In this document: piece by piece, positions 31,058 through 42,575 of the stretch
Layout: every line of letters begins with the position of its first letter
Position numbering within the stretch: the stretch's first letter is position 1
Source of the DNA: Flectonema sp. DT1601
Lineage: Eukaryota > Euglenozoa > Diplonemea > Diplonemida > Diplonemidae
NCBI GenBank assembly: GCA_964019425.1
Contig: OZ025819.1
Location: 558,001-622,000 of the forward strand
DNA length: 64,000 nucleotides
Reading direction: 5' to 3'
Notes under the pieces: generated by a model
What the model was told of the DNA's origin: nothing
Database searches by the model: none
What the model saw: only the letters and a program-made list of their open reading frames with translations
Position numbers and translations under genes: made by a program

Positions 31058-34000
31058 ATGCCTGGAGGCGGAGTTCAGATCGAAACCAGTTCTGATGATG
31101 TTTTTCTGATCGAGTCAAGTGATGAAACATTTAACGTCGACACTGGAAGTGATAATACTTTTAGTATCGGTGAAGACCCGTCTGATGAATCTGAAGAAAT
31201 CAGAAAACTAAAACAGCAACTGGCACTAGACTTCTCTGATGGACAGCTTTCAGGTCTTCAAGCTACTCTTTCACAAGCAACAGTTACGTCTCCAACAGTT
31301 GAGGGAAATCAAATTAGAAGAGCTCTCACAGAATCTAAAATATCAAATACCAGAGGAAGTAATAATGGTTTGATCTCGTCATCATCTCCAACAGAAACTA
31401 GTCAGTCTGATCTTCTTAGAAAGAGAGTAGCTTCTGTTGGTAACTTAATCACAAAATTAAGTAAAGGATTGAAGACCACTTCAAAGAATTCCTCACCAGG
31501 ATCTGGAACTTCTCCATCTACTCAACTAAAGAGAGCTGCATCTGCTTCTACGAAGTCTGCTGTGCAAGCACCTGCACCGAAGTGCAACACTACATCAGTT
31601 GCTTCCACAGATGCTAAGTATCCTATCGTTGCTCCAGAATCCGAAAATGGGAAAGCTGACACTACAACACCAAACAAAAGTACTTCTGCAGAGAGTCCAG
31701 AAGTTCTTGTTGCTCAGAGTCCATCAGATTTGTTGAGAGAAAGAGCTGCTTCAGTTGGTAATGATTTGATGAGGAAAGACAGTCGAAGTGAGACATCGAT
31801 TGGACTAGTTACGACTCCTAAGAGTGTTTATTCTGCCGCTAGTGCTGCCGGCCCAGCAGAGGTTGTGAAGAAGAAGTTGTCATCTTCATCCCTGGTGTCC
31901 AAAAGGAGAACTCACTCTGAAAGGAATTTCAGAAACTCGACTCCGAAAAGCAGCTCCTCAGACGCTTCCCCCTCAGTCATAAAGAAAGGGTCGCACTCGT
32001 CATTGAGGACCAACTCAAGAGGGACGTCGAGAAGTAGACAGGGCTCTGGGATCACCCGCAGAACGAGTAGCAATTTAAGAACTCCTGAGGTGGAAAGGAT
32101 TCAGAGTAGTGCTGATGATGAAAGAGGTGACTCTGAATTAGTTCGTCGGGTCTCAAGAACCGGCAGCATAAATGAAATTGTCTCTCGCAATTCCTCAGTT
32201 GCGAGCAGAAAGTCTCTGAGTGGAAGTATTCGAAAAGGGGAATCTTATTCTCAACAATCCTCTCAAGGCAGCCTTAAGAAGACTTCAAAAGAAAGTATTG
32301 TCAGAACACCAGACGTCGAGGAGGAGGCAGAAGAGCTGCGTTACCAAGCATCTCTTCGAGTTGTCTCCTGGTGGAGAGCGTGTGCTCTTCGATTGCGTCG
32401 AAGGGAACTACGCAGTCGGGAAGTGACTCTCGCAGATGCTTCTGCGAGGCGCTTTGCCGCCACTCTAATTCAAAGACTTTGGAAATCACATCACATCACC
32501 ACAATAAGAGCCCGTCGTAAAAGAGAAGAAGCGATAATCAACAGAGTCGCTATCACTCAAGAACTAACTACGTCATCCAGTATGATTAAAAGTAAATGGA
32601 AAGAGAAGCAGGCCAGCGCTGTTAAACGCGCTCGGATAGATGAGAAAGAAAATAATATTCTGGTCCTCAACAAGCAATCGACTCTGCAAGAGAAGAACTT
32701 TGCCGCAACACTAATCCAGAGCAGGTATGTGTTTTATGTTACTTGGATGGCGTATTTTAATAACAACTTTCTGAAACCTAATCGACTACAGATGGAAAGC
32801 ACGTCACGCAAAAGAAGTAGTTCGCTGTTTGCTTCTACAACGTGAACCAGACTACGAGATATTAGCAAGACAGGGAGCAGCTTTGGAGAAGTCGTATGCA
32901 GCTCGTATGATCACCAGGTGGGTCCGCATTGCAGTAGCCCGAATGGAATGCTCAAAGCGAAGGAAAAGCAGAGATCACAAAATTAATAGTCTTGAAATGG
33001 AAGAGAAACTGTTATGGAACGCAACATTTATTCAAAGTTGGACGAGAGGATGCCACGGAAGAAAAATAAGAAACACCGCACAAAGATCACAAATAGAAGA
33101 ACACGAAATAAACGCGAGGAGTTCTGTTTACGATGTGCAGTACAACGAGAGACTTGTTATTCGACAGAAGCACTTCGACTTCATCGGCAGACACTGGCAC
33201 TGGGCATATAATAATGGAGAAGAGTCAGACAGTGATAATGAGACATCAAACACAAAGATAAAACCTATATTTAGATTCACGAAGGGAACTCTTTCCAACT
33301 CAGCTATCGTACTTCGTGCTAAGAAACACGATTCAGAGAACCGAAACAGAACTCGTGCTGCGATGCTTTCATCTCCCTCACGAGATCCTCGCGATATGTT
33401 GAGGAACTCAAACGTCATCAGTCGATTTAAATTAAAACAACAACAAATTCGGCTGCTCAGATCGATAGCAGTCAACTACCTCTCCTCTCTCTTAGTAATT
33501 CAAAGAGTTGGTAAAGCAGCAGCAACACGGTCACTTATCACTAGTGTAGTATTCGTAAAGAAGAAGGCGACTACAATTCAACTGACGTGGAGATCATACA
33601 AGTCCAGATGTGAACGGAGGCGACTCAAAGACGAGAGAATCACTCAGAGGAAGAATGAACTCAATAAGAGAAAAGAAGAAGCAGCCACATCCATTCAACA
33701 ATCCTTCAGATCAAGTAAAGCAAGAGAGGAGGCAAAACGACGACGAGGAATTCGACAGCTTGAGTTCCAAACAATAGCAGTCTTGGAACACAAAGAAAAT
33801 CAATTTCACAACGCTGCGATACTTCAGAGAATTGGACGAGCTGCCCGAGGACGTTCAAATCTCTCGGACATTTCGAGAAAAAGTTTCAAAAGAAACGTCG
33901 AAATCATCACATCATTCTCTCGTGGGAAGCTTTCATATATTATTGTTCGAAGGCTGATTGAGAAGCACATCATTTTAATACAAAAAACATTCCGCAGATA

Positions 34001-35966
34001 CCAAGCGTATCGCGAAGCCTGGTGGCGACGTAGACTCCGCTCTGCCAATATCGCGAATAAAGAACTGGCGGAACTTCAACAAAACAGCGCAACCGTAATT
34101 CAGAGATGGATTCGAATTTGTGTAGCCAGAGTGACTGTCAGTAACTTAAAGAAGATTGTCCTCGCAAGGGACGCCTGGGATGTTGTAACGGAAAAGATAG
34201 AACAATCAGTTATAATAATTCAATGCGCAGTTAGAACAATGATTGCAAAGAGACGTTCTCAATTACAACGCGACAGTCTCAATCGACTACATAAAATGGA
34301 ACTCGACGCTCATATTAATGATCTTCAAGAAACTTTGAAAACAATAACACAAATGTATCCCTCGCATGGCATGGATGATGAGATTGATGAACATATTCAA
34401 AGTTATCCTCCAGTTCCAACAGCAACTGAATTAGACGACACATTGCAAACGATAAGAGATTCGTATCCAGGAATACGAAATAATAAACCTGATCAACAAG
34501 AAGTGACTGAAGTAACTTCCACAATTCAAAATGTCAGCAGTGAGATGTGTGAGCTGCAAGAAGATCTGCAAGCCATGCGATCCAACAGAACTCCTTCTAT
34601 TTCAACATCAGCTGACACTGATCTCGATATCACTGCACATATTTATAACTCTCCTATCTCTGATGATGAAGACCTCTCAATTAGTCCTGTTGAGGAATCT
34701 TATTCACCTGCTAATCGTCTGGAGGCTTTGAAAGCAAGAACAACACATCTTCATACAGCTGATCAAATGACTACTAAGAAACAACAATCCGAATTGACAT
34801 CATTCATAAAGCCGAGTAGTTTAAAGAAATCACGAGAGGTATTGTCTGGAGATCATCAGAATGCGCGCATCACTCGAGCGCGTACTGCGAACGGAGTTGA
34901 GACGGGTTCCAGAAATTCGAAGCCGCCAGAAGAGTCACCTCGTCCGGAATTACAAAACAACAAAATTAGAATTCAACGAATGAGACCTGAATCAGCTCCC
35001 TGCAGTGATGTTCCTCTGAAACTCGTAGCGAGACAGAGAAACAGCAAACTAACCTACAGGCCTGCTTCTCTGGTGGCATCATCTCCGCGCTCGAGTATTA
35101 CAGCGAACAAGAAGCAAGAAATCAAGAAAACCTCACAGCGAAAGATAGCACAAAATATGAAGTACAAATCTGACACGTCTCCTTACATGACCAGTGTCGA
35201 TAAAAGGAAGCTCTCACGAGAGAAGACATCAATTCCTCAACCAGCGCTGTCACCGTTATCAGCGGACACGTCAACAAGAGAGAGACAGATTCCGCAGGCG
35301 GTTTATTCGCCTTCTTCATTAGGAACGCCACCAATCAGTAGACGCAGTGGTAATAAGAGTAGTGTATCTCCTCTTTATGCATATGATACTGAGGCTGGAG
35401 GACCAACTTTACTCGTTGATCCGACAACAGGTGCCGGGTATCAAATAGTTCCCTACTCAGGTTATCCAATTCAAAGTGGTCAGTCAAATGAAATGTTTGA
35501 ATCTACAGCAACGACAGCTTCCGCTCCTCCATCTCGAGACCCTCGCAGAAAGAGGAAACTCCCCGGTGCTGTTGGAAGTCTGACTGGAGAAGTAGTTGAA
35601 AGTTTCTTGTTTGGAAACGTTGCTGAGAAACACGTTGGTGTCCGCACACGGCACGATGCCGATCTCCTCCTCGCAGACGCAGTTGCTTCTTCAATTAGAA
35701 AGAATCGCCGTCAGACTCCTCAAAAGAAGAATTGGACTCAACGAGCTTCTGACATCATCCCAGCTGACGGCACCCAACGAGATCCGAATAGTAATTTAGT
35801 TCTATACAGACCAATGTCATCAGTTGATAAAACTACTCCTGTTCATCTTATTTCTATTGAAGATGATCCATTTCCATCTTATCCACGAGATCTGACACAA
35901 ACCCCTTCAGGTTCTGCTGTCCACGCTGCAAGACAGAAAGCTGATACGCAACAAGCTTGGTCTTAA
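31058..35966 (+). CDS. Large multi-IQ-motif protein, 1613 aa
   Basis: Probable calmodulin-binding cytoskeletal scaffold. Exons 31058-32724 and 32792-35966 join in phase 2; splicing rebuilds an IQ motif (LIQSRWKARHAKE) across the 67-nt intron, which proves the junction. Residues 1-440 are acidic then Ser/Lys-rich and disordered, with a repeated SDLL-R-x-R-x-ASVGN motif at about 118 and 223. Around 11 IQ-like motifs (IQxxxR/K pattern) lie between about 466 and 1045, in Arg-rich helices. Next comes a helical duplication (DLQETLKTITQMYP and LDDTLQTIRDSYP, about 1065-1130), then a basic, Ser/Pro-rich C-terminal 450 residues. There is no calponin-homology or motor domain, so it is not a typical ASPM or myosin. 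The first ATG after the acceptor is used. Confidence 0.8.
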
Positions 35967-36592
35967 GCTGTGTTGGTTGATTGCGATAACAGGAATTATT
36001 TATTAACTACTTTTATCAATATCCTGGTATTCTTTTTATTATTGTTATTGTCAAACTGTCCTGCGAGTGACTGTTCGGCCTCGTTAGGCTCATTTAATGG
36101 TTTCCTCTCACTTTGTTATTCCTCACGCTGAGAAGCGTTCTTTTTTTTTTGTTTGTTTGTTTTGTCTTTCTTCTAAAATTAAGAGTCGACTATTAGTTGA
36201 GATAAAGAACCTGAAATCATCACGCAGTCTGGTTCAATAAAAAAAAATAATATTTTTTTTTTCCTTTTTTGGAATGAGTCACGTGTTATAAGGCGATAGT
36301 CTTTTCACATTTGACTCTGATTTTATTATTCTATAACTTCAATATTCGTGCTGCTTGTCGCAATTCAGGTGAGTAAATGTGACCCCAGAATTCTTTTTTG
36401 TCATATTTTCTTTTTTTTTTTTTTTTAAAAAAGGTTAATCCTGTTCTTTAAATATTATTATTAGTTTTGCTAGAACTGATTAGTTACTTTTGTTATTTAT
36501 TTGATATTCGATTGTTATGTTCGTTTTGGTGCTGTTGTCATTCTCTTTCAGAATTTCTTTTGTCAAAAAAAATTTTTTTCTCATCTTCGCAG
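35967..36592. other. Intergenic, no gene seen
   Basis: T-rich 626 nt. Two acceptor-like sites (CTTTCAG near 36551 and CATCTTCGCAG at 36591-36592) precede the first zinc-knuckle gene; the nearer gives a 27-nt leader. Confidence 0.4.
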
Positions 36593-36619
36593 CTTAGAAG
36601 GGTAGAAAGTTCTCACAAC

Positions 36620-37282
36620 ATGTCAGCCAAAGCTTGCTTCAACTGCGGAGAGGAGGGACACATCAAGGCCGCCTGCCCTCAAGGATCAAGAGGTGGTGGC
36701 TCAAGAGGTGGACGTGGAGGAGGTTCCGTCTCCAGAGGTAGAGGTGGAAGAGGAGGAGCCACCAGAAAGTCCCCTGAGAACTCCAAGTGCCGTGAGTGCG
36801 GAAAGGTTGGACACTTCAGAAGAAACTGCCCAGACCTCGGTGATGAGGAAAGAGAGAAGGTTTGTTAAAAGTAATCAATTAATATTAATAACAATCAAGA
36901 ACACTCACACAACAAAACAAAACAGGAGAAGGCCAACCGCGTCTTCAAGGGATTGTGCAACAACTGCAAGGGATACGGACACATGGTATGATTCTTTCAC
37001 TTGTTTAATACTACTGTTGTGAACAATTAGGTTTCTTTGGACGAACTATGCGTAGATAAAATCATTGTTGGAATCAACAAATTAAAACAGGCCGCCGACT
37101 GCAAGAGCGAGCGTGTCTGCAACAACTGCCGTAAGCCAGGTCACTTGGTAAAGGACTGTGAGGCCCCACCAACCTGCAACAACTGCCTCAAGGAGGGACA
37201 CATTGCTAAGGACTGCACCAACGATGCCGCCTGCCACAAGTGCAAGGGAACTGACCACAAGGCTGCCAACTGCACCAACTAA
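36620..37282 (+). CDS. CCHC zinc-knuckle/RGG protein, paralogue 1 (CNBP/Gis2/HEXBP-like)
   Basis: Probable single-stranded nucleic-acid-binding protein. Exons 36620-36859, 36926-36985 and 37091-37282 (all phase 0) encode 163 aa with six C-x2-C-x4-H-x4-C knuckles: CFNCGEEGHIKAAC, CRECGKVGHFRRNC, CNNCKGYGHMAADC, CNNCRKPGHLVKDC, CNNCLKEGHIAKDC and CHKCKGTDHKAANC. An RGG/SRGRGG linker separates knuckles 1 and 2. Intron 2 splits knuckle 3 after GHM, as in the two paralogues downstream. Knuckle 6 has Asp instead of Gly before His. Exon codons are highly biased and exons 2-3 are almost identical in DNA to paralogue 3. CNBP/Gis2 proteins bind G-rich RNA or DNA and modulate translation; that role is by family. 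Confidence 0.88.
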
Positions 37283-38374
37283 GTTAGAAATACTTACAAG
37301 AAAACCTTAAAGAAAGCTCATTTTTATTTTATTTTGTATCTTCACTGCATGCAGTCTTTATAGATTCATTTCCGAAGACTGCAACTGGGAAGAGTATTTT
37401 ATTTTTCCTTTTATCTTTACCTTCAAACTTCTTATTACGGAAAAAATCTCACTGAAAGAAACACCAAAGCGAGCGGGAAGTTACGTGTGACAAAATATCC
37501 GGTACCACGGACCAGAGGTGTTTACAACCCACACCCCCTTTCTCTTTAATGAACAGAAAGAAAGAAAAAAAGAAATAACAACCACTTTATAAACAAAAAA
37601 AAAAAAAAAAAAAAAGTAAAAAAAAGTAAAAGTAAAAATAAAAACCATTTAGCAAGAACGACCTATAAACAAACAAAAAAAAACAAGAATAAACAAAACT
37701 GTTGTTTTTAAAAAAAACAAAAAAAAAAAAGTGTGAGGTGCATGTCGTCACGGAATGCACAAGGGAGTAGAAAACAGCAGGGAGCGCAGAGAATGACTGT
37801 TAAACGCAAGTGTGCGCCTCGCACGTCTGAAAGCTGCACGTTTTATTTTGAGAAATAGGACTTCTAAGGGAATTCGGTACTTGTAGAAGCGACTTAAAGC
37901 TGCTGGAGGGCTGAGCTCGTCTGCAGGGTGTTCTCGTACAGTTCTGCTTTGAATGTGCGGGGATTGCGCACTTTCAAAGAGAACATCTTTCCCATTTTCT
38001 TTAAACGCGTGTGGGTCGGATAGCTTTCGATATTTGTAATCAGCAAAACGCAGTAGTCTGAGCGGTTCGTTTTATTGTTAGAAGTCGCACGAGCGAACTG
38101 CGGGAGTCAGAAGTCTGTTCGTAATCGATGTTGTTGAGTTAACTTTGTAGAGCAGTCAACTTAAATAAGTTCTTTCGTGGCACCTCTCAGGGTGCCCAGC
38201 TTGTACTCCGATCTCTCGTGTAGTGGCAGGGGGGTCACCTTTCCTTTCCCTTTTTTCTTTTTTCCACCCCTCAAAAAGTTTTGCCGTTGCGATTCGCTCT
38301 TTTCCCACATTGGGTGGCCTGCATCGGTTAGTAATTGTTCATAATTACCTTTTGAGAGTTATAAATTATTTCAG
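37283..38374. other. Intergenic between zinc-knuckle genes 1 and 2
   Basis: 1.1 kb. Left half has poly-A runs (about 37598-37615 and later); right half (37740-38220) is of balanced base composition without a long frame, so a non-coding RNA or long leader is possible but unsupported. It ends in TAAATTATTTCAG (AG 38373-38374). Confidence 0.35.
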
Positions 38375-38392
38375 GGCAGGTAACTATAAAGT

Positions 38393-39184
38393 ATGTCAGC
38401 AGGAAAAAGAGGCGGCAGGGGACGTGGAAGTATAAGGGGAAATGCTGTCGCCTTCAGAGACGAAAATATTGTTACTGCCAGAGGAATGGCAAGGAAAAGC
38501 ACTGTTACCACTAGAGGAGGAAGGGGAGGAGCAGGGGAAAATACTGTTACCTCTAAGGGGAGAGGAGGGACAAGGGCAGAAGAAAGCACTGTTTCCCCAA
38601 GAGGAAGGGGAGGAAGGGGAAGTGTTCGGGGGAAAACTCTTCCCTTTAGAGGAAGAGGAGGCGCTTCTCGTCTGGAGAGTTTATCAACATGTCACGAGTG
38701 CGGCGAAGTCGGTCATTTTAAAAAGAATTGTCCAGATATTGGAAACGCTGTTAGAGGAAAGGTATGAAATAACACTTCTCCACTCCAATTGGTATCAAAC
38801 TGAAAACTATTTACAAAACAGACGAAATCTGGTCGCGTATTTAAAGGACTTTGTAATAACTGTAAGGAATACGGACACATGGTATGTTATAAAGCAGTCA
38901 TCTAAATGTAGACACCTTGCAAATACAAAAAACAGGCATCTGACTGCGAGAACGAGCGTGTCTGTAGCAACTGCCGCAAGCCAGGTCACTTGATACAAGA
39001 TTGTGAAGCCCCGCCGACCTGCAATAATTGTCTTCAAGTTGGGCACGTTGCTAAGCTATGCGCAATAAACGCCTCCTGCTACAGGTGCGGAGGAATTGGA
39101 CACCGGGCTTCCAATTGCAGTGACCAAGAGGAAACCCAGGGGCCTTCTTCTTGCAGTGCCGAAGAGGAGGAGGAAGAAGACTAA
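38393..39184 (+). CDS. CCHC zinc-knuckle protein, paralogue 2 (diverged, RG-repeat N-terminus)
   Basis: Exons 38393-38761, 38822-38881 and 38936-39184 (phase 0) give 225 aa. Both intron positions match paralogues 1 and 3. The first knuckle is absent; in its place about 95 residues of imperfect repeats alternate RGRGG with S/N-TV-T/S-P/R units (STVTTRGG, NTVTSKGRGG, STVSPRGRGG). Five knuckles follow: CHECGEVGHFKKNC, CNNCKEYGHMASDC, CSNCRKPGHLIQDC, CNNCLQVGHVAKLC and CYRCGGIGHRASNC. An acidic tail ends in six or more Glu and Asp. Codon use is less biased than in its neighbours, implying weaker expression or relaxed selection. All five remaining knuckles keep their ligands, so it looks functional. 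Confidence 0.82.
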
Positions 39185-39717
39185 ACCTTGTACCCATAAG
39201 ATTGCTTAGCCTTTTGCTTCACACTTGGCGAGAACGTCAGCATGAGGAAGTGTGATGTGATTAACATTATTACCCATTTGACTACTTGCTTGTCAAACAA
39301 TTGTTCTTCTTTTCCACTCCTTGCGTGTATACTCATGTTTTACGAATGACTATTACGGTAACATTAGCAGGCTGCTCAACTATGTTCACGTGGCCTCCAG
39401 CGGTATTTTATCTTGCAATTGTGCCGGTGACAGTTTAGGACCAGTAAGTTTAGTTGTTTTCAGTGTAAGACCTCAATGAAGGTACCTCTTACTTTTTGAG
39501 TGATCGTAATTCACATTCTAAGGCAGCGTGTCATTTTCAATCCTTCTTTTGTTGTTTTGTGGTGTTACCACAACACCTTCTGACTGTATCCCTCAAGTCG
39601 GGTCGGTGATGAGTATCTTGTGATGGAGATAGCTTATCACTTTAAAATATGGTTTGGTTGATAACATTTGTTCACACGGTTTGCAGATTCATTTTATTAA
39701 TCTTTTTTTTCTCTCAG
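39185..39717. other. Intergenic between zinc-knuckle genes 2 and 3
   Basis: 530 nt, balanced composition, no gene seen. Ends in the pyrimidine-rich acceptor TTTTTTCTCTCAG (AG 39716-39717). Confidence 0.35.
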
Positions 39718-39751
39718 CTTTATCGTAGAAAGTTTCTCACACACACACACA

Positions 39752-40434
39752 ATGTCAGGAAAGGCTTGTTACATCTGCGGAGAGGAGGGTCACGTTAAGG
39801 CCAACTGCCCACAGGGAGGTGGATCCGGAAGAGGAGGTGCCGTCAGAGGAGGACGTGGAGGTGGAGGTTCCTCCAGAGGCAGAGGAGGAAGAGGAGGTGC
39901 TTCCCGCCCAACCAGATCGAAGAAGTCCCCTGAGAACTCCAAGTGCCGTGAGTGCGGAGAAGTTGGACACTTCAGAAGAGACTGCCCAGAGATCGGAGAG
40001 GAAGCCAAGGCTGAGGTATGTTTTTATTACTAATTCATAGATATCAGAGACTAGAAGAAGTTGTCGTATTAACTATCTTATTATTTCTGGCCGAAGAATG
40101 ACGTCAACACAACAAAACAGGAGAAGGCCAACCGCGTCTTCAAGGGATTGTGCAACAACTGCAAGGGATACGGACACATGGTATGATATTTTAACATTTT
40201 TGAGGTAACAGTTTCGAATCAATTCAACAACTTAAAAAACAGGCCTCTGACTGCAAGAACGAGCGTGTCTGCAACAACTGCCGTAAGCCAGGTCACTTGG
40301 TAAAGGACTGTGAGGCCCCACCAACCTGCAACAACTGCCTCAAGGAGGGACACATTGCTAAGGACTGCACCAACGATGCCGCCTGCCACAAGTGCAAGGG
40401 AACTGACCACAAGGCGATTAACTGCACCAACTAA
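39752..40434 (+). CDS. CCHC zinc-knuckle/RGG protein, paralogue 3
   Basis: Exons 39752-40015, 40121-40180 and 40243-40434 (phase 0) encode 171 aa with the same layout as paralogue 1: knuckle 1 CYICGEEGHVKANC, RGG linker, CRECGEVGHFRRDC, then four knuckles. Exon 2 is identical base for base to exon 2 of paralogue 1 (60 of 60), and exon 3 differs at only a few positions, while the introns show no comparable similarity. The linker has an extra SRPTRSKK. The last knuckle ends KAINC in place of KAANC. A leader of 34 nt with a (CA)n tract follows the acceptor. Expected function as for paralogue 1. Confidence 0.88.
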
Positions 40435-40832
40435 ACGGTTGTGTGAGAGCTAGAAAATCAAACTCCTCTCTAATTATCTTTTTTACTTCCAGCCACTTCC
40501 CGGTGGCGCATTCCGAATTCCCCCTTCAAGATAATGAGCTTCACGTGAAGCTCTGCGGACAAATAAAGTAGCATGAGAGCAGTTGTAATAATATACAGCT
40601 GACTTTAAGAAAAACCGCTTAAAAATGGCGAAAATAACAAAAGTAACAAAAAAAAAAGAGAAAAAAAATGACCAAAGAAAAAAGCAAAACGCGCTGTAAG
40701 TGTGTGGTGGGGTTTCTCGTTCTTGTGAAGGTGTGGATTCACTCGAGTTATAATTTTCATGTCTTCCCCCTTACAAGGCGATCAGTTATTCTAAAACTAT
40801 TCTACTGATGATACTTTAGAGATTCCTAACAG
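40435..40832. other. Intergenic, no gene seen
   Basis: 398 nt; A-rich middle, ending in a weak acceptor ATTCCTAACAG (AG 40831-40832) 72 nt before the next start, the longest leader in the window. Confidence 0.35.
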
Positions 40833-40904
40833 GTATTTCATAACGTGTGTATCGGTGGGTGTCATTTGGTACATTCTTCTTCAACAAAAGCTGTGGGTGC
40901 AAAA

Positions 40905-41795
40905 ATGTCGCAGCTTCGCCAAATGAATACTTTGCTTCTGCCCGATGCGACACCGACCAGAGATCTGCATCGACGTATCGATGATGAAATTATGAAAACA
41001 AGAACAACAGTTAAAGACATTGAGAGGGCACTCGAAAGTACTCCTGGCGCTGGTGCAAGTGGAGGTGGGCAGATTTTTGGGAGCCCTGCCTGGTTTCAGA
41101 GTCTTGATCCTGAGTGGAAAGGTCTCGACACGTATCATCACCAGCCGAGGTGGGACACACCTCTTCGTACACCAGAACGACAAGTAATTCGAAAGCAGAG
41201 CCTCACGAAACGTGAGACACGATCTCCGTCACCTCCATCAACGAGACCAAACCATCCAACGAACTGGAATGAAAGTACTATTGCTGGTCCTTCAACAAAG
41301 TATTTGATACAAACAGAATTAGAGAGACAGTATTCACCAACGTATGGAGGTCAGAGATTAAAGAGTGGAATGTTTTATGAAAGTTATAATCAAGGATCAT
41401 ACACCAGAGAGAATGAAGACACTCGTCTAACTCACAGATTGAAAGCACTTGAGGGGTCTCCTGTTTCGAGACGACAGCACCTTCAAGATAGACTTCATGA
41501 GAAGTATCAAATTCCTAAATACACACCTGACGTCTATGAGGATCCTCCGTCACCAGCAGCTCATCAGTTGCAGCTGCGAGCACCTCCAGTTCCTCCGTTT
41601 GATGCTCGTGATGCTGTTAGACGACCAAAACAAACAACTCCAAATATCAAATCAGCTTCGCGAGCTGTGCGTCGCCAACCCCGCGTTCCGGATCCGAAAG
41701 ACTTGTCAACAAAATACTTTCGCGCATTAGCAAAAGCTGAACCCGATGACACAGTGCGACCCACCATTACGAGAACTGGTTTGTTTGCTCACTAA
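40905..41795 (+). CDS. Hypothetical basic, Pro/Arg-rich protein, 296 aa
   Basis: The family is not recognised. The first ATG after the acceptor is used; the frame is open upstream but lacks an ATG there. An N-terminal amphipathic stretch (about 1-50, with RRIDDEIMKTRTTVKDIERAL) could form a helix or short coiled coil. A Gly-rich turn follows, then W-containing segments (GSPAWFQSLDPEWKGLD). The remainder is rich in Pro, Arg, Thr and Tyr with several YxPxY-like pieces, likely disordered. It has no membrane segment or catalytic motif. Such basic Pro/Tyr-rich proteins are often microtubule-associated in flagellates; this is inference only. Confidence 0.6.
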   Translation: MSQLRQMNTLLLPDATPTRDLHRRIDDEIMKTRTTVKDIERALESTPGAGASGGGQIFGSPAWFQSLDPEWKGLDTYHHQPRWDTPLRTPERQVIRKQSLTKRETRSPSPPSTRPNHPTNWNESTIAGPSTKYLIQTELERQYSPTYGGQRLKSGMFYESYNQGSYTRENEDTRLTHRLKALEGSPVSRRQHLQDRLHEKYQIPKYTPDVYEDPPSPAAHQLQLRAPPVPPFDARDAVRRPKQTTPNIKSASRAVRRQPRVPDPKDLSTKYFRALAKAEPDDTVRPTITRTGLFAH

Positions 41796-42562
41796 TCAAA
41801 TGATTTCCTTTTGAGGAAATCTAATTGTATTCATCCTCTCACTTGGCAGTTTGTTTCTTCGTTCCCATTGCGGGATTTGTACCAAATGAAGAAGTCATTC
41901 TGCGTAATTAGTTCGGAGGGTTAACTGTAGTTGCTTTTTCTGTTACATTTTTCTTCTCAGTTTTACGTCGTCAAAATGAACGAGAGAATCAATAATATAT
42001 CATGAAGGTTGGTTGCTGTTTGCAACACATTGGTGGGAATACATGTCTTGTAATTTTCTTGTGAAAAAAAAAATTGATTTTTTTGAATTTTATTCAATTT
42101 TATTTTTTAAATTGACATTCAATTTATTTATTCCGAAAAAACTAAAAATTATTACTCTTTGCTTTATCGGCTGCTACCACGGATGTCAGGAAAAGATCAA
42201 AGAGAGACCTGATCTGATGAGGAGGGTTATTCTCGAGCTCTAGAATCAGTAACGTTGATTCTACTAGCTCGGAGGAAAGGGGGTGGGGGAGGGGAAGAAA
42301 CCAAAGCCTGCAAAGCGATAGCGTGGAAAGCCGGGGTATAAACGTGATTCTGTTTGAAATGTTGATACAGCCAAGAAAGCCAAAGATTAGATTCCCGACT
42401 ACCTTTGTGAACGGAATGAAGAATTCTTTGAGAGTAATTCATACTTAGTAACTTATGATATTACATCAGGTGAGGCATGTAATACCAAAGTGGGACTTCA
42501 TAGAGATAGTGGCACGCCAAATATCAAGTATGCCGTTATGTTATAATAATATTAACACACAG
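41796..42562. other. Intergenic, no gene seen
   Basis: 767 nt, AT-rich, with an A/T-rich block at 42060-42160. Short frames at 42013-42243 (+) and 42227-42442 (-) have no recognisable content. Ends in ATTAACACACAG (AG 42561-42562). Confidence 0.35.
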
Positions 42563-42575
42563 CTCAGATAAACAA

